Counted from the first letter of the stretch, positions 1 through 10,930 are shown. The stretch is DNA of 64,000 bases from Chaenocephalus aceratus (GCA_023974075.1 CM043801.1:2489173-2553172); one strand, 5' to 3'. Program-made: numbers and translations. The notes: generated from the letters alone by a model not told the origin.

Positions 1-29
1 ACACCGTCTACAGTTTGATTTGTATAGAG

Positions 30-366
30 CAGGGGTCTCCAACCTTTCTTCATCTGAGAGCTACTTTGAAAAAATTAAAGTGGCCAAGAGCTACTTTCAT
101 CACATCACTTACATTTATTCACATAGCACTCATCAGTTGAATTAAGCTATACTTTTGTACACGTACAAAATTGCAATACCTAAAGCTTATCACAAATCTT
201 AACTTGACTTCAAGGTCCAAGAAAACGAAAATGTCTCACATATTATTATGGCCCACATAGTAGGCCTAAGTAAGTCACTGGAAATTCACATAAATGTCCT
301 TAATCACCAGCTGACAAGCATCTTATGCACTTATGGTCAAATAAGTGCATTCACTCTTTTTTACAG
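30..366 (-). mobile_element. hAT transposon terminal region
   Basis: The sequence from position 30 starts CAGGGGTCTCCAACC, a typical hAT terminus, and leads into the 3' end of a hAT transposase fragment on the minus strand (next entry). This is therefore the 3' terminal and untranslated part of a hAT element read from the other strand. The opposite terminus was not found, so the element is truncated or degraded. Confidence 0.6.
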
Positions 367-690
367 TTAGTGAGATGAATGGCGCTGCATGGAGTCCACC
401 ATAGAGGTGTATGCTGGAGTGTACCCACTTAGGTTCACTCTAATAGAGTCATTGAAATGTTGATCAGTCAGTCTTGTTCTGTATTTAGATTTCATGACAT
501 TCATGTCAGAAAAAGCAGCTTCACAAAGGTCTGTAGAACAGAACCAAATAAAGCAGTATGTTCAGTGCTGCTTGGTGAATGTTCTTATAGTTTTCTGGGT
601 CTACAAGGCTCCAGAAATGTTGTGAGTTTTGCTGAGACTTTATAACCTCCATCTCCATCTCCACAGGATTGACACTGAACAGTTCAGCCA
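367..690 (-). pseudogene. hAT transposase C-terminal fragment, frameshifted
   Basis: Read on the minus strand, the segment encodes a hAT-type C-terminal dimerisation region. One frame gives CEAAFSDMNVMKSKYRTRL followed by LTDQHFNDSIRVNLSGYTP, ending at a stop at 367-369. The upstream part (AELFSVNPVEMEMEVI and following) is in another frame, so at least one frameshift separates them near 540-560. The motif matches the SCAND3/GTF2IRD2-like group of vertebrate hAT-derived proteins. The N-terminal zinc finger and catalytic residues are absent. It should be a dead transposon fragment; domestication is unlikely because the reading frame is broken. Confidence 0.7.
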
Positions 691-1326
691 TCTTTTTCTT
701 CTTCTTCTTCGTCTTGACATGAAATTATAAACCATAATAAATCAACTGTATAGGTCTAACCTCCCTATATCTGTGTGTGAAATTGTTCCATCCTCAAAAA
801 CAAAAAACTAATACTGCAGTCTAGCTGCAGCTTCTAGCAATGGTCTTCTGTTAAAAAAAAGGATACTGAATGTCCTGAATGTGGCATCACACATGACTTG
901 AGTCTGAACACAGCAGACAACAGCATTATAAAAACAAAAATACTGCATGTGGGTGCACACTCACATTCTCTGTCTTACTGTTACATTAATCCCATGAATG
1001 TATGAGATTAAGTTAGCTTCATCATATCTCAATCAGTGATTTAGTGAATAATAACATTTCTATTATTTCTATTACACAGTTTATTGCTCTTATACCTTGA
1101 TATTTGCCAACTACGATGCTCAACAGCTCGCTTAACGGAACTTTGACACTGGTATCAGTTTTGTTTACCACCAATCACGGGACTATTGTATATAGAAAGT
1201 ATTGAGTTATATGTATCGCGCTACCTAACATCCATGAAGGCAACATGACAGAGGGAGGCCTGTCATTCAGGAAGCCAAACTACTCTTTGCTAAGCCCCGC
1301 CCCCTCAAGCAACATCAGGGTCAAAA
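691..1326. other. No gene seen
   Basis: AT-rich DNA following the hAT remnant, with short homopolymers and a TTC run near 685-710. No open frame, RNA gene or repeat terminus could be supported. Confidence 0.5.
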
Positions 1327-1487
1327 GTCTGAAAGCGAAAAAAAGATCTGAATACGGAAAAAAAAGATCTGAAAGTGAAAAACGATCTGAAGGTGAAAAG
1401 CAATGTGAAACCTGAAAAAACAAGATTTGAAACTGAAAAAAGAATTGTTTTGAATCTGAAAACGAAAAATCTGCAACTGAAAAAAAT
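1327..1487. repeat. Degenerate purine-rich tandem repeat
   Basis: About ten imperfect units of the form TCTGAAAGTGAAAAA(GA), 14-17 bp long, run through this stretch. The strand is strongly A/G-rich. The frames open on either strand here are products of the repeat and not genes. Related AT-rich sequence with CTGAAAA and TTCAAA words continues to about 1700 without a clear period. Confidence 0.7.
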
Positions 1488-2326
1488 AATGATTCAAATA
1501 TCAAAATATGTATAAAAGTGAAATCTGAAAATAATTATTTTATTCAAAAAAATTGCTGAACTGGATCAAAAATAATATTCAACCTGAAAAATTATTTCAA
1601 ATACTTATTTTTTATTTTGAATACATCATTGTATTTTTCAAAGTTGAGGATTAAAACTTGAACTTTCAAATAAATTGTATTTTTTTGAATTATCAAAATG
1701 TATGACCCTGAAATAGCTCCATCCAACACCGGCTTAACATGTGGCTGCTAACGTTAGCTTACAGCTTATTGCAGTGCTGCCCCCCCACCCTCTCATCTCC
1801 AAAACGGGAGAATTACACATAAACATGCAGCGGGGTGTCACAGTGTTATCGCCAAGTTTAATGTAAAGTTTCACAGCTTTCTTACAGCGGAATCTAGTTT
1901 GTTAATGTTCAGTAGCCAACAGCCAGCATAGCATAAACAGCTAACTGCTAATGTTCGGATAACTTGCTAGTTAGCTCTGCTCTCTATATTACACGCTAAC
2001 ATGACTAGCTAATGTCACACTGTGTGAACTAAAATACTTTTTGTATTACTACATCATACATGCTTGGTGCAAATCACTGCTAAAATTAATTATTTTTGAA
2101 AATGTATAGTAAAGAAACACTCAGCCATGCATAAAATAACATAGCAAAAGAATACAGGTAATGTTTGACCCATGTTGTGCCTTAGAAGTGTAGTGATACA
2201 CACATGATTTTTATTCAAAAAGTAAGAAAGGGAAAAATAAAAATTAGAATTGGTGTTGATCCAAAACAGGTTAATTGAGGAATACCTGGAATCCTGAATG
2301 GTTAAAGTAATTTATTGCAAAGATAT
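1488..2326. other. No gene seen
   Basis: AT-rich, non-coding DNA. Several GCTAAC/GTTAGC words occur between 1740 and 2000, but without regular spacing. No coding or RNA feature was supported. Confidence 0.5.
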
Positions 2327-2821
2327 CAGTGTTTCCCACAGAATTTGATTCTATTTGTGGGGGCACCGCACAAAAAAAGAAAAGCCAAAGGCCCGTTAAC
2401 CTATTCGGGTGGTCCACGCATTCACCCCCCCTCAAATAAGATAATACATGCGAGTTCATGGCTACTGTAGACAACGTTCTTGTTGCTCTGTGTTGCGTTG
2501 TTAATGAGTGAAACACACCGGAGTTGAGGATCTGTGGGGTTTATTCTCCCAAAAATATAATTTACACTTTAGGCATTTAGCACACGCCTTATTCCAAAGC
2601 GACTTACAATGACCAATTACAGGGACATTCTCCCTGGAGTAACCAAGGGCTAAGTTACTCAAGGGCAAGTGGTGTTCCAGGCAGGATTTGAACTCGCAAC
2701 CTTCTGATCATCAGCCCACCTCACTCACATTAGACCACCACAACAAAAAAAGAATAAAAGAAAAAGAAAATAATAATAATAATTTTTTTTTTTATGAGAT
2801 CCATTTGTGGTGGAAACACTG
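2327..2821. mobile_element. hAT-like MITE with CAGTGTTTCCCACA termini
   Basis: The left end reads CAGTGTTTCCCACA and the right end is its near inverted repeat, TGTGGTGGAAACACTG, giving a non-autonomous DNA element of about 495 bp. CAG...CTG ends suggest hAT. No clean 8-bp target duplication is visible (only GATAT is shared by the flanks). A tRNA-related SINE lies inside it. Confidence 0.6.
2563..2742 (-). mobile_element. tRNA-related SINE-like repeat
   Basis: The plus strand carries the widespread teleost words TTTAGCACACGCC, CCAAAGCGACTTACAATG and GGGACATTCTCCCTGGAG, ending in GGATTTGAACTCGCAACC. On the minus strand the last part reads GAGTTCAAATCC, which fits the RNA polymerase III B box (GWTCRANNC) of a tRNA T-arm. 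I infer a tRNA-derived SINE or a repeat with a tRNA-like head on the minus strand. No tRNA cloverleaf is intact, so it is not called as a tRNA gene. Confidence 0.5.
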
Positions 2822-3721
2822 GATATTTACAATTACAACTAATTCGGGTCACTTTTGACACATGTTTGGTTGTATGTTTGTGTAACAAAGGGTTAACATG
2901 ACAGCTGTGATGTTCACTCTTTTGACCAGTGGACAGTGAGGACTATGGAAGAGAAGATATGATGGCTTTGTGTGGAAAGCTGCTGACGCCAGCCTGTGTC
3001 CCTCTCATCAGTCTCTCCAAGCAGCACCCAGCTATTCTTCCATCATGCTGATGAAAAGACTTTGATATGTGAGTAATAAACTAACTTGTGTCTAACATAA
3101 TATTGAATGTGGTTTAGTAAAGTATTTAAAAATACCCCACATTGTACATGTACAGGACAATCAGACCTTGTTCAACAAAGATCATCAGACAATTGTTTTG
3201 TCTTTGAGGTACAGCCGCAGCAGAGAGTCTGAGTTTGAAGAAAACACTAACATTTTATTTAGTGTTGTTTAATCAATCAATATTTACTGGTCTTGAATTT
3301 CCTCACTGGATTACAAAATGCTCGAATCTTATTGTACAGGGACATTATGCAGATTTTCATTACCTGAAGAGGAAAATATAGATTCAGCGATATGTACCAT
3401 TTGAAGGAAATAGACTGTTAGCGGTATTGACCGAAGCTCCGCAGCTGTAGCTAGGCACTGCTAATGAAAACTCAAGTGCTCAATTGGTTGGTTTTTTCTT
3501 TTTTATTAAGAATTGACCAAGCATATCTTCCTCTTCGAAATCCCAGTTGTACTTCGCTAACACGTAGTGCCTGGGAAGGTGCTTTTGATTGTTCCCACAA
3601 TAAGGCGTGCGCTTGTGCTTCAAAGATCCATCATACAAGATTTAGGGGATCTATTGGCAGCTGCTGATAATAACATCCATCATTATGGTTTACTAATAGT
3701 TATCACTTTACTTCCTCCTCC
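2822..3721. other. No gene seen
   Basis: Non-coding sequence without a recognisable repeat terminus or conserved open frame. Confidence 0.45.
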
Positions 3722-4652
3722 AGCACCTGGACACAGCAGGAACCTACGCAGGATCCTGTTTGTGGACTTCAGCTCTGCCTTCAACACAATCCATCAGGAC
3801 CAAAACCTCTCCATCAGGACCAACACCTCTCTCCATCAGGACCAACACCTCTCTCCATCAGGACCAACACCTCTCTCCATCAGGACCAGAACCTCTCTCC
3901 ATCAGGACCAGAACCTCTCTCAATCAGGACCAACCAATCTCTCCATCAGGACCAACACCTCTCTCCATCAGGACCAGAACCTCTCTCCATCAGGACCAGA
4001 ACCTCTCTCAATCAGGACCAACTCCTTTCTCCATCAGGACCAAACCTCTCTCCATCAGGACCAAAACCTCTCTCCATCAGGACCAAAACCTCTCTCCATC
4101 AGGACCAAACCTCTCTCCATCAGGACCAACTTCTCTCTCTCCGTCAGGACCAAAACCTTTCTCCATCAGGACCAAAACCTCTCTCCATCAGGACCAGAAC
4201 TTCTCTCCATCAGGACCAACTTCTCTCTCCATCAGGACAGAACCTCTCTCCATCAGGACCAAAACCTCTCTCCATCAGGACCAAAACCTCTCTCCATCAG
4301 GACCAAAACCTCTCTCCACCTCAACAAGGCCCCCCCCCCACTGACACTTTACCTCAGCCACAAACGCAGACTCTATGCATTACATAATGGAGATCACAGG
4401 ATGCTAAATAATGCAATGTTTAAATATTGCTTACTGCACATATTTTATATTCTATAATTTATTGCATTCTATTTCAATGTAAATTACTGCTTTATTTTAT
4501 TTCTATCTTACTACATTTTTATTACAGTGTTCTTAATATAGTTCGCTATCTGTGTACTTTTTTTTTATTTTTTTATTTGTATGTACGACACCTAGTGAAA
4601 TTCCTCGTACGTTGTGAACCTACCTGGCAATAAACCCGTTTCTGATTCTGAT
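3722..4652 (+). mobile_element. L2-type LINE remnant split by a minisatellite
   Basis: At 3724-3795 a short frame reads RILFVDFSSAFNTI, the motif A region of L2/Rex-type non-LTR reverse transcriptases. The right end (4335-4652) is an L2-like 3' UTR: AT-rich sequence, GTGAAATTCCTCGTACG, then TGGCAATAAACCCG and a TTCTGATTCTGAT tail. Between them the rest of the ORF is missing and replaced by a 22-bp minisatellite. The element is 5'-truncated and non-functional. Confidence 0.75.
3784..4322 (+). repeat. 22-bp minisatellite, about 24 units
   Basis: The unit ACCAACACCTCTCTCCATCAGG and variants (AAAACC, AGAACC, some 21 bp) repeat head to tail. Because 22 is not a multiple of 3, all forward frames stay open over long distances, giving apparent 194- and 296-codon frames rich in S, P, L, H and Q. 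These are not considered genes. The array starts directly after the LINE motif AFNTI, and CATCAGGACC in that flank resembles one unit, so it may have grown from LINE sequence. Confidence 0.9.
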
Positions 4653-5073
4653 CTTTTTATCCTCTAGGTTGCACTGCTACAGTAGCGCAGAATGGACAAG
4701 AGGGGGAAACATGATTGGGCCTCAAGTTTTTTGCAACCAATATTCATTCTCCTACAAACTTGGGATAGGAGGGTGAGTGAACAAGTTATCGATTGGTTAG
4801 AACCTACAATGTTAGACGTACTAAATCCTGCACACTGCTCCTTCAAATTGACAATGTGAACATATGTCGCCATTTTGCAATTTCTGTTATTTTCAGTTGA
4901 GAATGTTAAGTAATCTTAGAAAATTCAACTTACTTTTTGTTCTACGGTTTATAAAGTATGATGTTAAATATTAAATGCTGTATTCATTAGTTGTACTATA
5001 ATTCTACAAGTTTTCAGAGTAATTGTTTCCTACAGAACATTTTGTGATGTCATTTTGTTTCATTTCATTTCAT
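4653..5073. other. No gene seen
   Basis: AT-rich non-coding DNA between the LINE tail and the next repeat. Nothing was recognised. Confidence 0.45.
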
Positions 5074-5139
5074 TCAAACCTTTATTTAACCAGTTGGTCC
5101 CATTGAGATCATAGATCTCTTTTTCAAGGGTTGAACCTG
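5074..5139. repeat. Teleost interspersed repeat (CTTTATTTAACCAG motif)
   Basis: Carries ACCTTTATTTAACCAG, CATTGAGATCATAGATCTC and TTTTTCAAGGG. The same set of words occurs at 30636-30702. This is a common interspersed motif in fish DNA; its element class was not assigned. Confidence 0.6.
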
Positions 5140-5319
5140 TTTTGATTGGAAAATGTTAGAAAAAAGCTGTAAAATAACAGTATTCTCCTGTTAGAACTTA
5201 GGTTCTGTATTTAGTTTAGAGTTTGATCATACAAATCTAATAAAAAAAAAATGTTAAAAACTGTTTTTCTCATCAGAACTTTATTTAAGGTATTTGAATG
5301 TAACATTTTAAGACAATGG

Positions 5320-6150
5320 ATTTTGAAAAGAGAGGAAAGTTTCCTCTAAAATCTTTAAGGACAATTTATGTATACTAATTGCTTTTGCACTTTATTTCAG
5401 TTAAAGTATTTTTACTTTAATTTTATGGTTTTTGTTTTGACCGTTTTTGTATGGGTCTTTTGCCCGTAGAAGTTTTAGTGCTGTACTTTTATTAAAGGTT
5501 ATTGACTGTAAAAAGAGAGGGATAAATCTGTAAAATTACAGTGTTTTCCTGTAAAATCTTTAAGGACAATTCCCGTAAATTAATGGCTTATTCACTTTAT
5601 TTCAGTTAAAGTATTTTACTTTAATTTAAGGGTTTTTTATTTGGTAGCCGCTGCTGCCAGTACTTTGACCGTTTTTTTTTTTACAGTGCAGTTAAACAAT
5701 GTAGGTTTTTCTTTTCTGATAACCTCACATATTTTTAGTTATTTTCTTCTACCAAGATACTTTTAGATACACTTTGATGTATGCACCACTTAACCAAAGG
5801 GTAATAATATGAAGTACTTTGTAAGGAATGGGGTTCTTTAATACCGGTTTTTTTTATTTTAAACACTTGTTCAGTTAAACAATGTTGGGTTTTTTCTGTT
5901 ATTTTAGTTATTTCAGCTACCAAGATACTTTTTTTTGATACACTTTATGTAGGAAACATTTTTACAACTGGTTATAATGTCAATTACTTTCTAACAAATG
6001 TATTTTCTTAAAGACTGTGACTCTTAAAGGCACTTTGGGATTTTAAGACAATCCAGTTTTCGGGAAAATAACTAAATGAATTAAATGCTTTTTTTTTCTG
6101 CTACCAAGATACTTTTAGATACAGTTTTTTTCTGAAAACTTTAGAGTAGC
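5320..6150. repeat. Degenerate direct repeats spaced about 170-185 bp
   Basis: Blocks at 5321-5444 and 5506-5642 share AAAGAGAGG, ATCTTTAAGGACAAT and CTTTATTTCAGTTAAAGTAT at a spacing of about 185 bp. A second motif, CTACCAAGATACTTT, recurs at 5749, 5917 and 6101, and CAGTTAAACAATGT at about 5690 and 5873. Together these indicate an old, degenerate tandem duplication of an AT-rich repeat. No coding potential was seen. Confidence 0.6.
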
Positions 6151-6217
6151 TCTTTTTAGTGGCAGCCGGCTTAATTACCGGCTCTGCTTCTTCAGAGGCT
6201 CTCGCGGAGCAGACCAA

Positions 6218-7159
6218 GGGCCTTATTTATAAAGGGATATACGCTCAAAAAATGGCGTACGCCAGTTTCTACGCAATTTTTGCGATTTATAAATACTAAC
6301 TTGACGGGAAAATGTGCGGTCCTCCACGCAAACTCTAACCCATGCTTACGCACTAAGCACAAACACGGAAGAGACGAGGAAACTGCGACACCGCGTTGGC
6401 AGAAGGAAGAATGGAGAGAAATATGTGGAAATAATACCATAAATAACCTCTCATTTATCATATATGAAGAATTCATTTTCAAACATTGATTAAAGCTCAA
6501 TCTTAAATGATTAAACAAACGCCTGTTTGCGACTCCTCAGTGCACACAAAAACATAACTTGGAGAAATAAATAAATACGGATATGTTATTTAAAACCACC
6601 TCGAATATGTGGTGTTAATGTTATGAAATGTTTTCTCATAAATGATGCGGTAAGCAGGAGGACAGACGCCGTTTTTGCATTTCTATAGGTTGTAGATACG
6701 AGCATGGTTTTATATACTCTCACGTTTAATCGTGTTTTATGCCGTTTGCCAAGACTTGATAAGTCGCTCGTAAAACACAGGAGGTATGGAAACTAAGAAC
6801 ACCATATGTGGTCAATTGTACAGCTAATATAACACAACACATTAGTTGTATTTCCTTTAACTGGTGGATATAGAGTTGCTACCTCCCCAAAATCAGTCAA
6901 AGTCAGTCAAAATGAATGAATGAATGGGCGTTTCTTTGACTATTTATAGGCAAATATGGGCGTTACGTGAAGCCCGCAAAAGCTGCACAGCATTTCGAGT
7001 CGATTGTGATTTATAAAGGGAAACCGGCGTAGGAAGTGCCGTACGCAATGTTTGGTGAATCGGAAAATGTCGGAACATTTCTGTACCTATTTTTTGGATT
7101 TCTACTACGGAAACAACCTTCCCACGTGAATCCTACGCACGGCGCTATAAATGAGGCCC
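6218..7159. mobile_element. PIF/Harbinger-like MITE (GGGCCTYATTTATA ends)
   Basis: The left end is GGGCCTTATTTATAAAG and the right end is the inverted match CTATAAATGAGGCCC. Subterminal sequence repeats GGCGTACGCC and TACGCA words on both sides. Flanking trinucleotides are CAA and CAG, compatible with a 3-bp duplication with one mismatch. The class is inferred from the terminus style. The element appears to interrupt a retroelement ORF that continues on both sides (see 8707-9012). The interior has no recognisable transposase. Confidence 0.6.
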
Positions 7160-7349
7160 CAGGAGCGGGGGAGCCTCACTCCCCTTTGACTCTCCGCCGG
7201 GAGACCCTGTCTCTGGGGTGGCGGGGGAGCGGAGACGTGGGACAGAGCCCTGCAGCCGCCGACGGGCGAGTCTGACGCCGAGGCGGTTGCTGTGGGCGTT
7301 GGTGCCACTTTGGGTGCTCAGCAGGCTGGAGCCAGCTGTACATGCTGGC

Positions 7350-8706
7350 CAGTGGCGGCTGGTGGAAAATATTTTTGGTGGGGCTTTTGATAGAGTGAGT
7401 AAAAAAAATGTTTGGGGAGAAATGACCCCTTAAATTAGGACTTCTGGTGATGTAATGGCGCGTTTCCAGTGCAGCGCAGAGCTCGCTAGGCTAGCGTTCA
7501 GACCGGACGCGATGCGAATATTCGCTTGGCTCTCAACGCTCCTATCGCATCGCTCTAGTCGCTCGAGTTTCACCGCAGCTGCCAGCTGTGTTTACTCGCA
7601 TCATTCAAACAAGACGCGCTGGCTCGGGAGCTACAACTACAACAACATGAACATATTTTACCGTGATTAATTGTAATACACGTTTCTAAATGATGCCGAC
7701 GTAACAACATACTGATACCGGTTAGTAAAAATCATGAATTAATGCTGCAACAAGTCTGCAGACAGACGGCATGCGAAAACCTTTTAGAATGCTTGTTTCC
7801 TGAATGGAGCTTGGCTAAGCTAACGTTATATATGCTCCGACCGTCCACACTCACAACAACGGCCTACAGACATAAATAAACCAGCGACGGTATCTCCATG
7901 ACACAGACAGTCTGTGGTTTGTACTTGTTTAACTTTTGTCTAGTTTCTGAACAGATCGTATCTGTCCCCGGCTGTTTGAAGAGCAAGCATGTGGAAAACA
8001 AAAGATAGCATTTACCTGTTTGCATCCAGCTAGCCATGTGAGAAGCCTTGTTGATACGTTTTGTCTTTTTCACGAGCTTGCTGTGATATATACAAATCGG
8101 GTTGGTCTTTGAGTATCAATTTATCTCCCAAACTTCTCCTTTCAAAAGGATTGGAGAGTAGCTCTTGGGCGGACCGAGGTTCCGGCGACTCCACCTGCAC
8201 ACCATTCTCATCCAAATACTGCGTCACCTTGGTCACTCACGAGTCTAAAAAACAACTCACGTCAACGCACGTAAGCAACATGGGCGCCAACGTGAGCGCC
8301 CACGTGACCAAAATATTTGACGGCGCTGATTGGCTGAAAATTATGTTGCGGCGGCACAGTTTACTATTGAGACTTTGCAACGTGCTGGTTGCTGCTGTTT
8401 TCACTCGGGGGCTCTGCCCGGTAATGATAAACTAATGCCATGGGCAAGGCCAGGCAGGAAACAGGTGACTTATCAGTAACTTTAGACATCGTAACACAAT
8501 TTTAAACGAGATTGTATTGTAGATTATACCTTTTTTTGATACCAATTGTATGATATTTACCTTGTTCATTAAAAATGTAAATATATATTTTTTTTAAATA
8601 TATTTTTTTTAAATATATATTTTTTTATTTAATATTTATTTTTTATTTTTTATCTGGCAAGAGGTGGGGCGGCGCCCCTAGCGCCCCTATGGGCCGGCCG
8701 CCACTG
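7350..8706. mobile_element. hAT deletion derivative with transposase N-terminus
   Basis: Inverted termini are CAGTGGCGGCTGGTG on the left and, on the complementary right end, CAGTGGCGGCCGGCC. The element is about 1.36 kb and AT-rich near the right end. It retains only the start of a ZMYM1-like (TTF zinc-finger) hAT transposase on the minus strand, so it is non-autonomous. No clear 8-bp duplication was found. Confidence 0.65.
7935..8236 (-). pseudogene. ZMYM1-like hAT transposase, N-terminal fragment
   Basis: The minus-strand frame from 8236 reads MTKVTQYLDENG and then NPFERRSLGDKLILKDQPDL and YISQQAREKDKTYQQGFSHG. Shifting frame after that gives WLAGCKQVNAIFCFPHACSS. These match the layout of the TTF-type zinc-finger N-terminus found in ZMYM1-like hAT proteins: P-D-L, then a K..Y..(W/F) stretch, then W-L-x-G-C...N-A-x-F-C-F-P. 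One frameshift lies near 8035, and the RNase H-like catalytic region and C-terminus are absent. It is a decayed transposase start inside a MITE-like derivative. Confidence 0.65.
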
Positions 8707-9012
8707 GCGAATGCCGTCCGCCTGTTCTGCGGCCGTCTTCATGGACTCCACCGTGACATGGAACTGGGGTCCGAACAGCCCGTCCGAGCTGATTGGAGCA
8801 TCCAGTAGCACTTTTCTGGCCGTCTCCGTAACAGACGCCTGCTGCAGCCAGAGGTGGCGCTGGATCTGTGTCACCCACGCGGAAATCCTCGCCTGTGAGA
8901 CAGTGACGGACGCGCACAGAGTGAGCGCCGTGCTGGCCGCCTTGCTGATTTCCTCTGCCTCGGTGGTGGACCGCTCTACCAGTGTCACCACCGAGTTGGA
9001 GAGCAGCGCGAT
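8707..9012 (-). pseudogene. Probable DIRS-type retrotransposon ORF1 fragment
   Basis: On the minus strand a frame without stops reads NIALLSNSVVTLVERSTTEA, later HLWLQQASV, VLLDAPISSDGLFGP and VESMKTAAEQADGIRQ. The core LWL.QA.V...LLDAPIS...FGP resembles the ORF1 product of DIRS-group elements as I remember that family; this is recognition, not an alignment. The frame is cut at 8706 by the hAT derivative at 7350-8706. GC-rich, proline/arginine-coding sequence at 7160-7349, and possibly 6130-6217, probably continues the ORF beyond two insertions. No DIRS reverse transcriptase or tyrosine recombinase was seen. Confidence 0.45.
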
Positions 9013-9460
9013 GTTTTTCCCTTATTTATCTAAAACAAATGACATGATAAATTACTTGTGTTTATGTGTGTAAGACTTGTGTTTCTGCCCCTGCCATTGC
9101 TGCACAAGGTTGCAACATTGTAGATAAATTCAACCACCGACACCTGTCTGCTCTCACATTCTTCTATTCTGCAAATTTGGGGTGGGACACAATAAATAAA
9201 GCTTCACCAGTTTGTTTGTTTTATTGCACAGTCAAGGCATAACAATAACGGCATCACGCTGTTCCAGGTGTGTCATATGCATGTAAATTGAAGTTAAATA
9301 AAAGTGTGAAATGTAAAATAAAGTAGTTTCAAAATAATGTAACAGTGGCAATATATATATATAGCAGCAGACACACCTTAGTGCAAGTTAGGTGTCAGTA
9401 TTAAAAAACAGTGGCAATATATATAATAACAATAGAAAATCGTTACCACTCTTATTATTG
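9013..9460. other. No gene seen; short duplicated AT motif
   Basis: AT-rich DNA. The words AACAGTGGCAATATATAT occur twice, at about 9340 and 9408, which suggests a short local duplication. No gene was supported. Confidence 0.45.
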
Positions 9461-9469
9461 TGGTCTTTG

Positions 9470-10015
9470 ATTTTTTTATAGTCCTGCCAGAGTTTTCTTT
9501 ATTTTTACCCGGCATCCGTGTGCACTGTGCTCGATTCCCAGCTCAAGTAGCTTTTGCGAACATCGCTCAAAACATTTGGAGTTGGGAACTGCTTTCTGTA
9601 GAAGCTGCTGCATCCCGTCCTCAGAGTAATTGCCAGAAGCGCCGACACTTCCTCATCATTCCACCGCTCTGGTGTTGTAGTACGTGTGGTCATAACTGCT
9701 TTAAAGTACACAAAAACTACTCGCTCAGGTGTGGATGTGGTTTTGTAGCGAGGAAAAAATGGTTGACTAACAAAAAAAAAATCAGAGTCTAACGGGGCGT
9801 GGTTTGCAATTCGCCCAGCCAATAAAAATAGAATAGAAATTGGCACTCTTTTGTCACCAGGTTCGTACCACCTCTCTAGCAGGGACTGAAAATGGCCAAA
9901 AGAGTTCCCGGCACTGAGTAGTCCCGGCGGTGTGAACGCGACATTATTGGTACTAACGGAACTAAAGAACCAAAGTACCAGGGAAAGTCCTGCGGTGTGA
10001 ACGCGGCTTTTGATA
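9470..10015 (-). mobile_element. Harbinger-like element remnant with Myb/SANT-like ORF
   Basis: The right end has CCAGGGAAAGTCC, CGGTGTGAACGCGGC and another CGGTGTGAACGCG block, the subterminal style of a teleost PIF/Harbinger family. The minus strand carries a Myb/SANT-like reading frame (next entry). The DDE transposase gene is absent, and the left terminus was not located. Confidence 0.55.
9478..9693 (-). pseudogene. Myb/SANT-like DNA-binding protein, frameshifted
   Basis: From an ATG at 9693 the minus strand reads MTTRTTTPERWNDEEVSALL, with the RW.DEEV..LL start of a Myb/SANT-like helix-turn-helix. A one-base frame change near 9628 is needed to continue as EDGMQQLLQKAVPNSKCFER, then CSQKLLELGIEH. 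In PIF/Harbinger transposons such a second protein helps the transposase bind DNA and enter the nucleus. Here the frameshift would kill the product. An in-frame upstream extension to 9846 looks unrelated, so the internal ATG is preferred. Confidence 0.6.
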
Positions 10016-10383
10016 CACTTGTGTGAATTCTGTTAATAATAATAATAAAAGGTACAATAAATAAAAACCAAGTGTCCCATTTAAATTGCAAATGAATTAA
10101 ATGGACTAACTCTGTTATGATGAGAAAGATGCCATCGCTGCCCATGTGTCAGATATTATCCAGCTTTTAGAACAATTTCAGTGCGTACAAAATTGACAAC
10201 CTGCTCCAGTAGGTGAGAAAAACAGAGGAGGTATAGACACATACATCGAGTTTTTTATTCCAGTTTGTCCAAAATCACAAGGCTAAAGTTACTGGCCCAT
10301 CTGGCCTGTAGAGTAATCCATGTGAACATTTATAGACCAATTGGTTATGGTAGTATATTACATGGTTATCTATTATGACACTG
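10016..10383. other. No gene seen
   Basis: AT-rich unique-looking sequence before the AC microsatellite. Confidence 0.4.
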
Positions 10384-10591
<208 letters not shown>

Positions 10592-10659
10592 CGCCTGAAT
10601 GGTCTAATGCAATGACACAGAAAGATTGATTCAGGCTCCTAAACAGGCCACATCCCTTC

Positions 10660-10920
10660 ATATTAAATAGTCTTCTCTTCTCTGGTCTTCTAATACTTTC
10701 TCTTATGTTCTCTTCTCTGTTCTTATCTCCTTTCCTCTTCTCCCTTGTTTTTTTAAACTCTCATTTTCTCTTTTTATCTGTCTTCAATTATTTTTATTTT
10801 CATCTCTTCTTTTGTCTTTAATGACATCTTCTTAATTGTATTATGTATTTTCTTATCTCCTCTCCTCTTCTTCACTCTGTGTTCCTCTCTTTTTCCATTT
10901 CTCTTCTTTACCCTAATGCT
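10660..10920. repeat. TCTT-rich pyrimidine tract
   Basis: Strongly T/C-biased plus strand with TCTTCTCT, TTTTCTC and CTCCTCTCC words over about 260 bp, leading towards the GT tract. No coding signal. Confidence 0.7.
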
Positions 10921-10927
10921 ACATTTC

Positions 10928-10930
<3 letters not shown>

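Noticed and set aside
2660..2742. Functional tRNA gene
   Set aside because: Only a B-box-like T-arm is visible; no complete cloverleaf or anticodon arm, and the surrounding words are those of a dispersed repeat.
3784..4322. CRISPR-like regularly repeated array
   Set aside because: Units are contiguous 22-mers without unique spacers, in a vertebrate genome; it is a minisatellite.
3567..4457. 296- and 194-codon S/P/Q/H-rich open frames
   Set aside because: They are the translation of a 22-bp minisatellite in several registers; open frames arise because the unit lacks stops.
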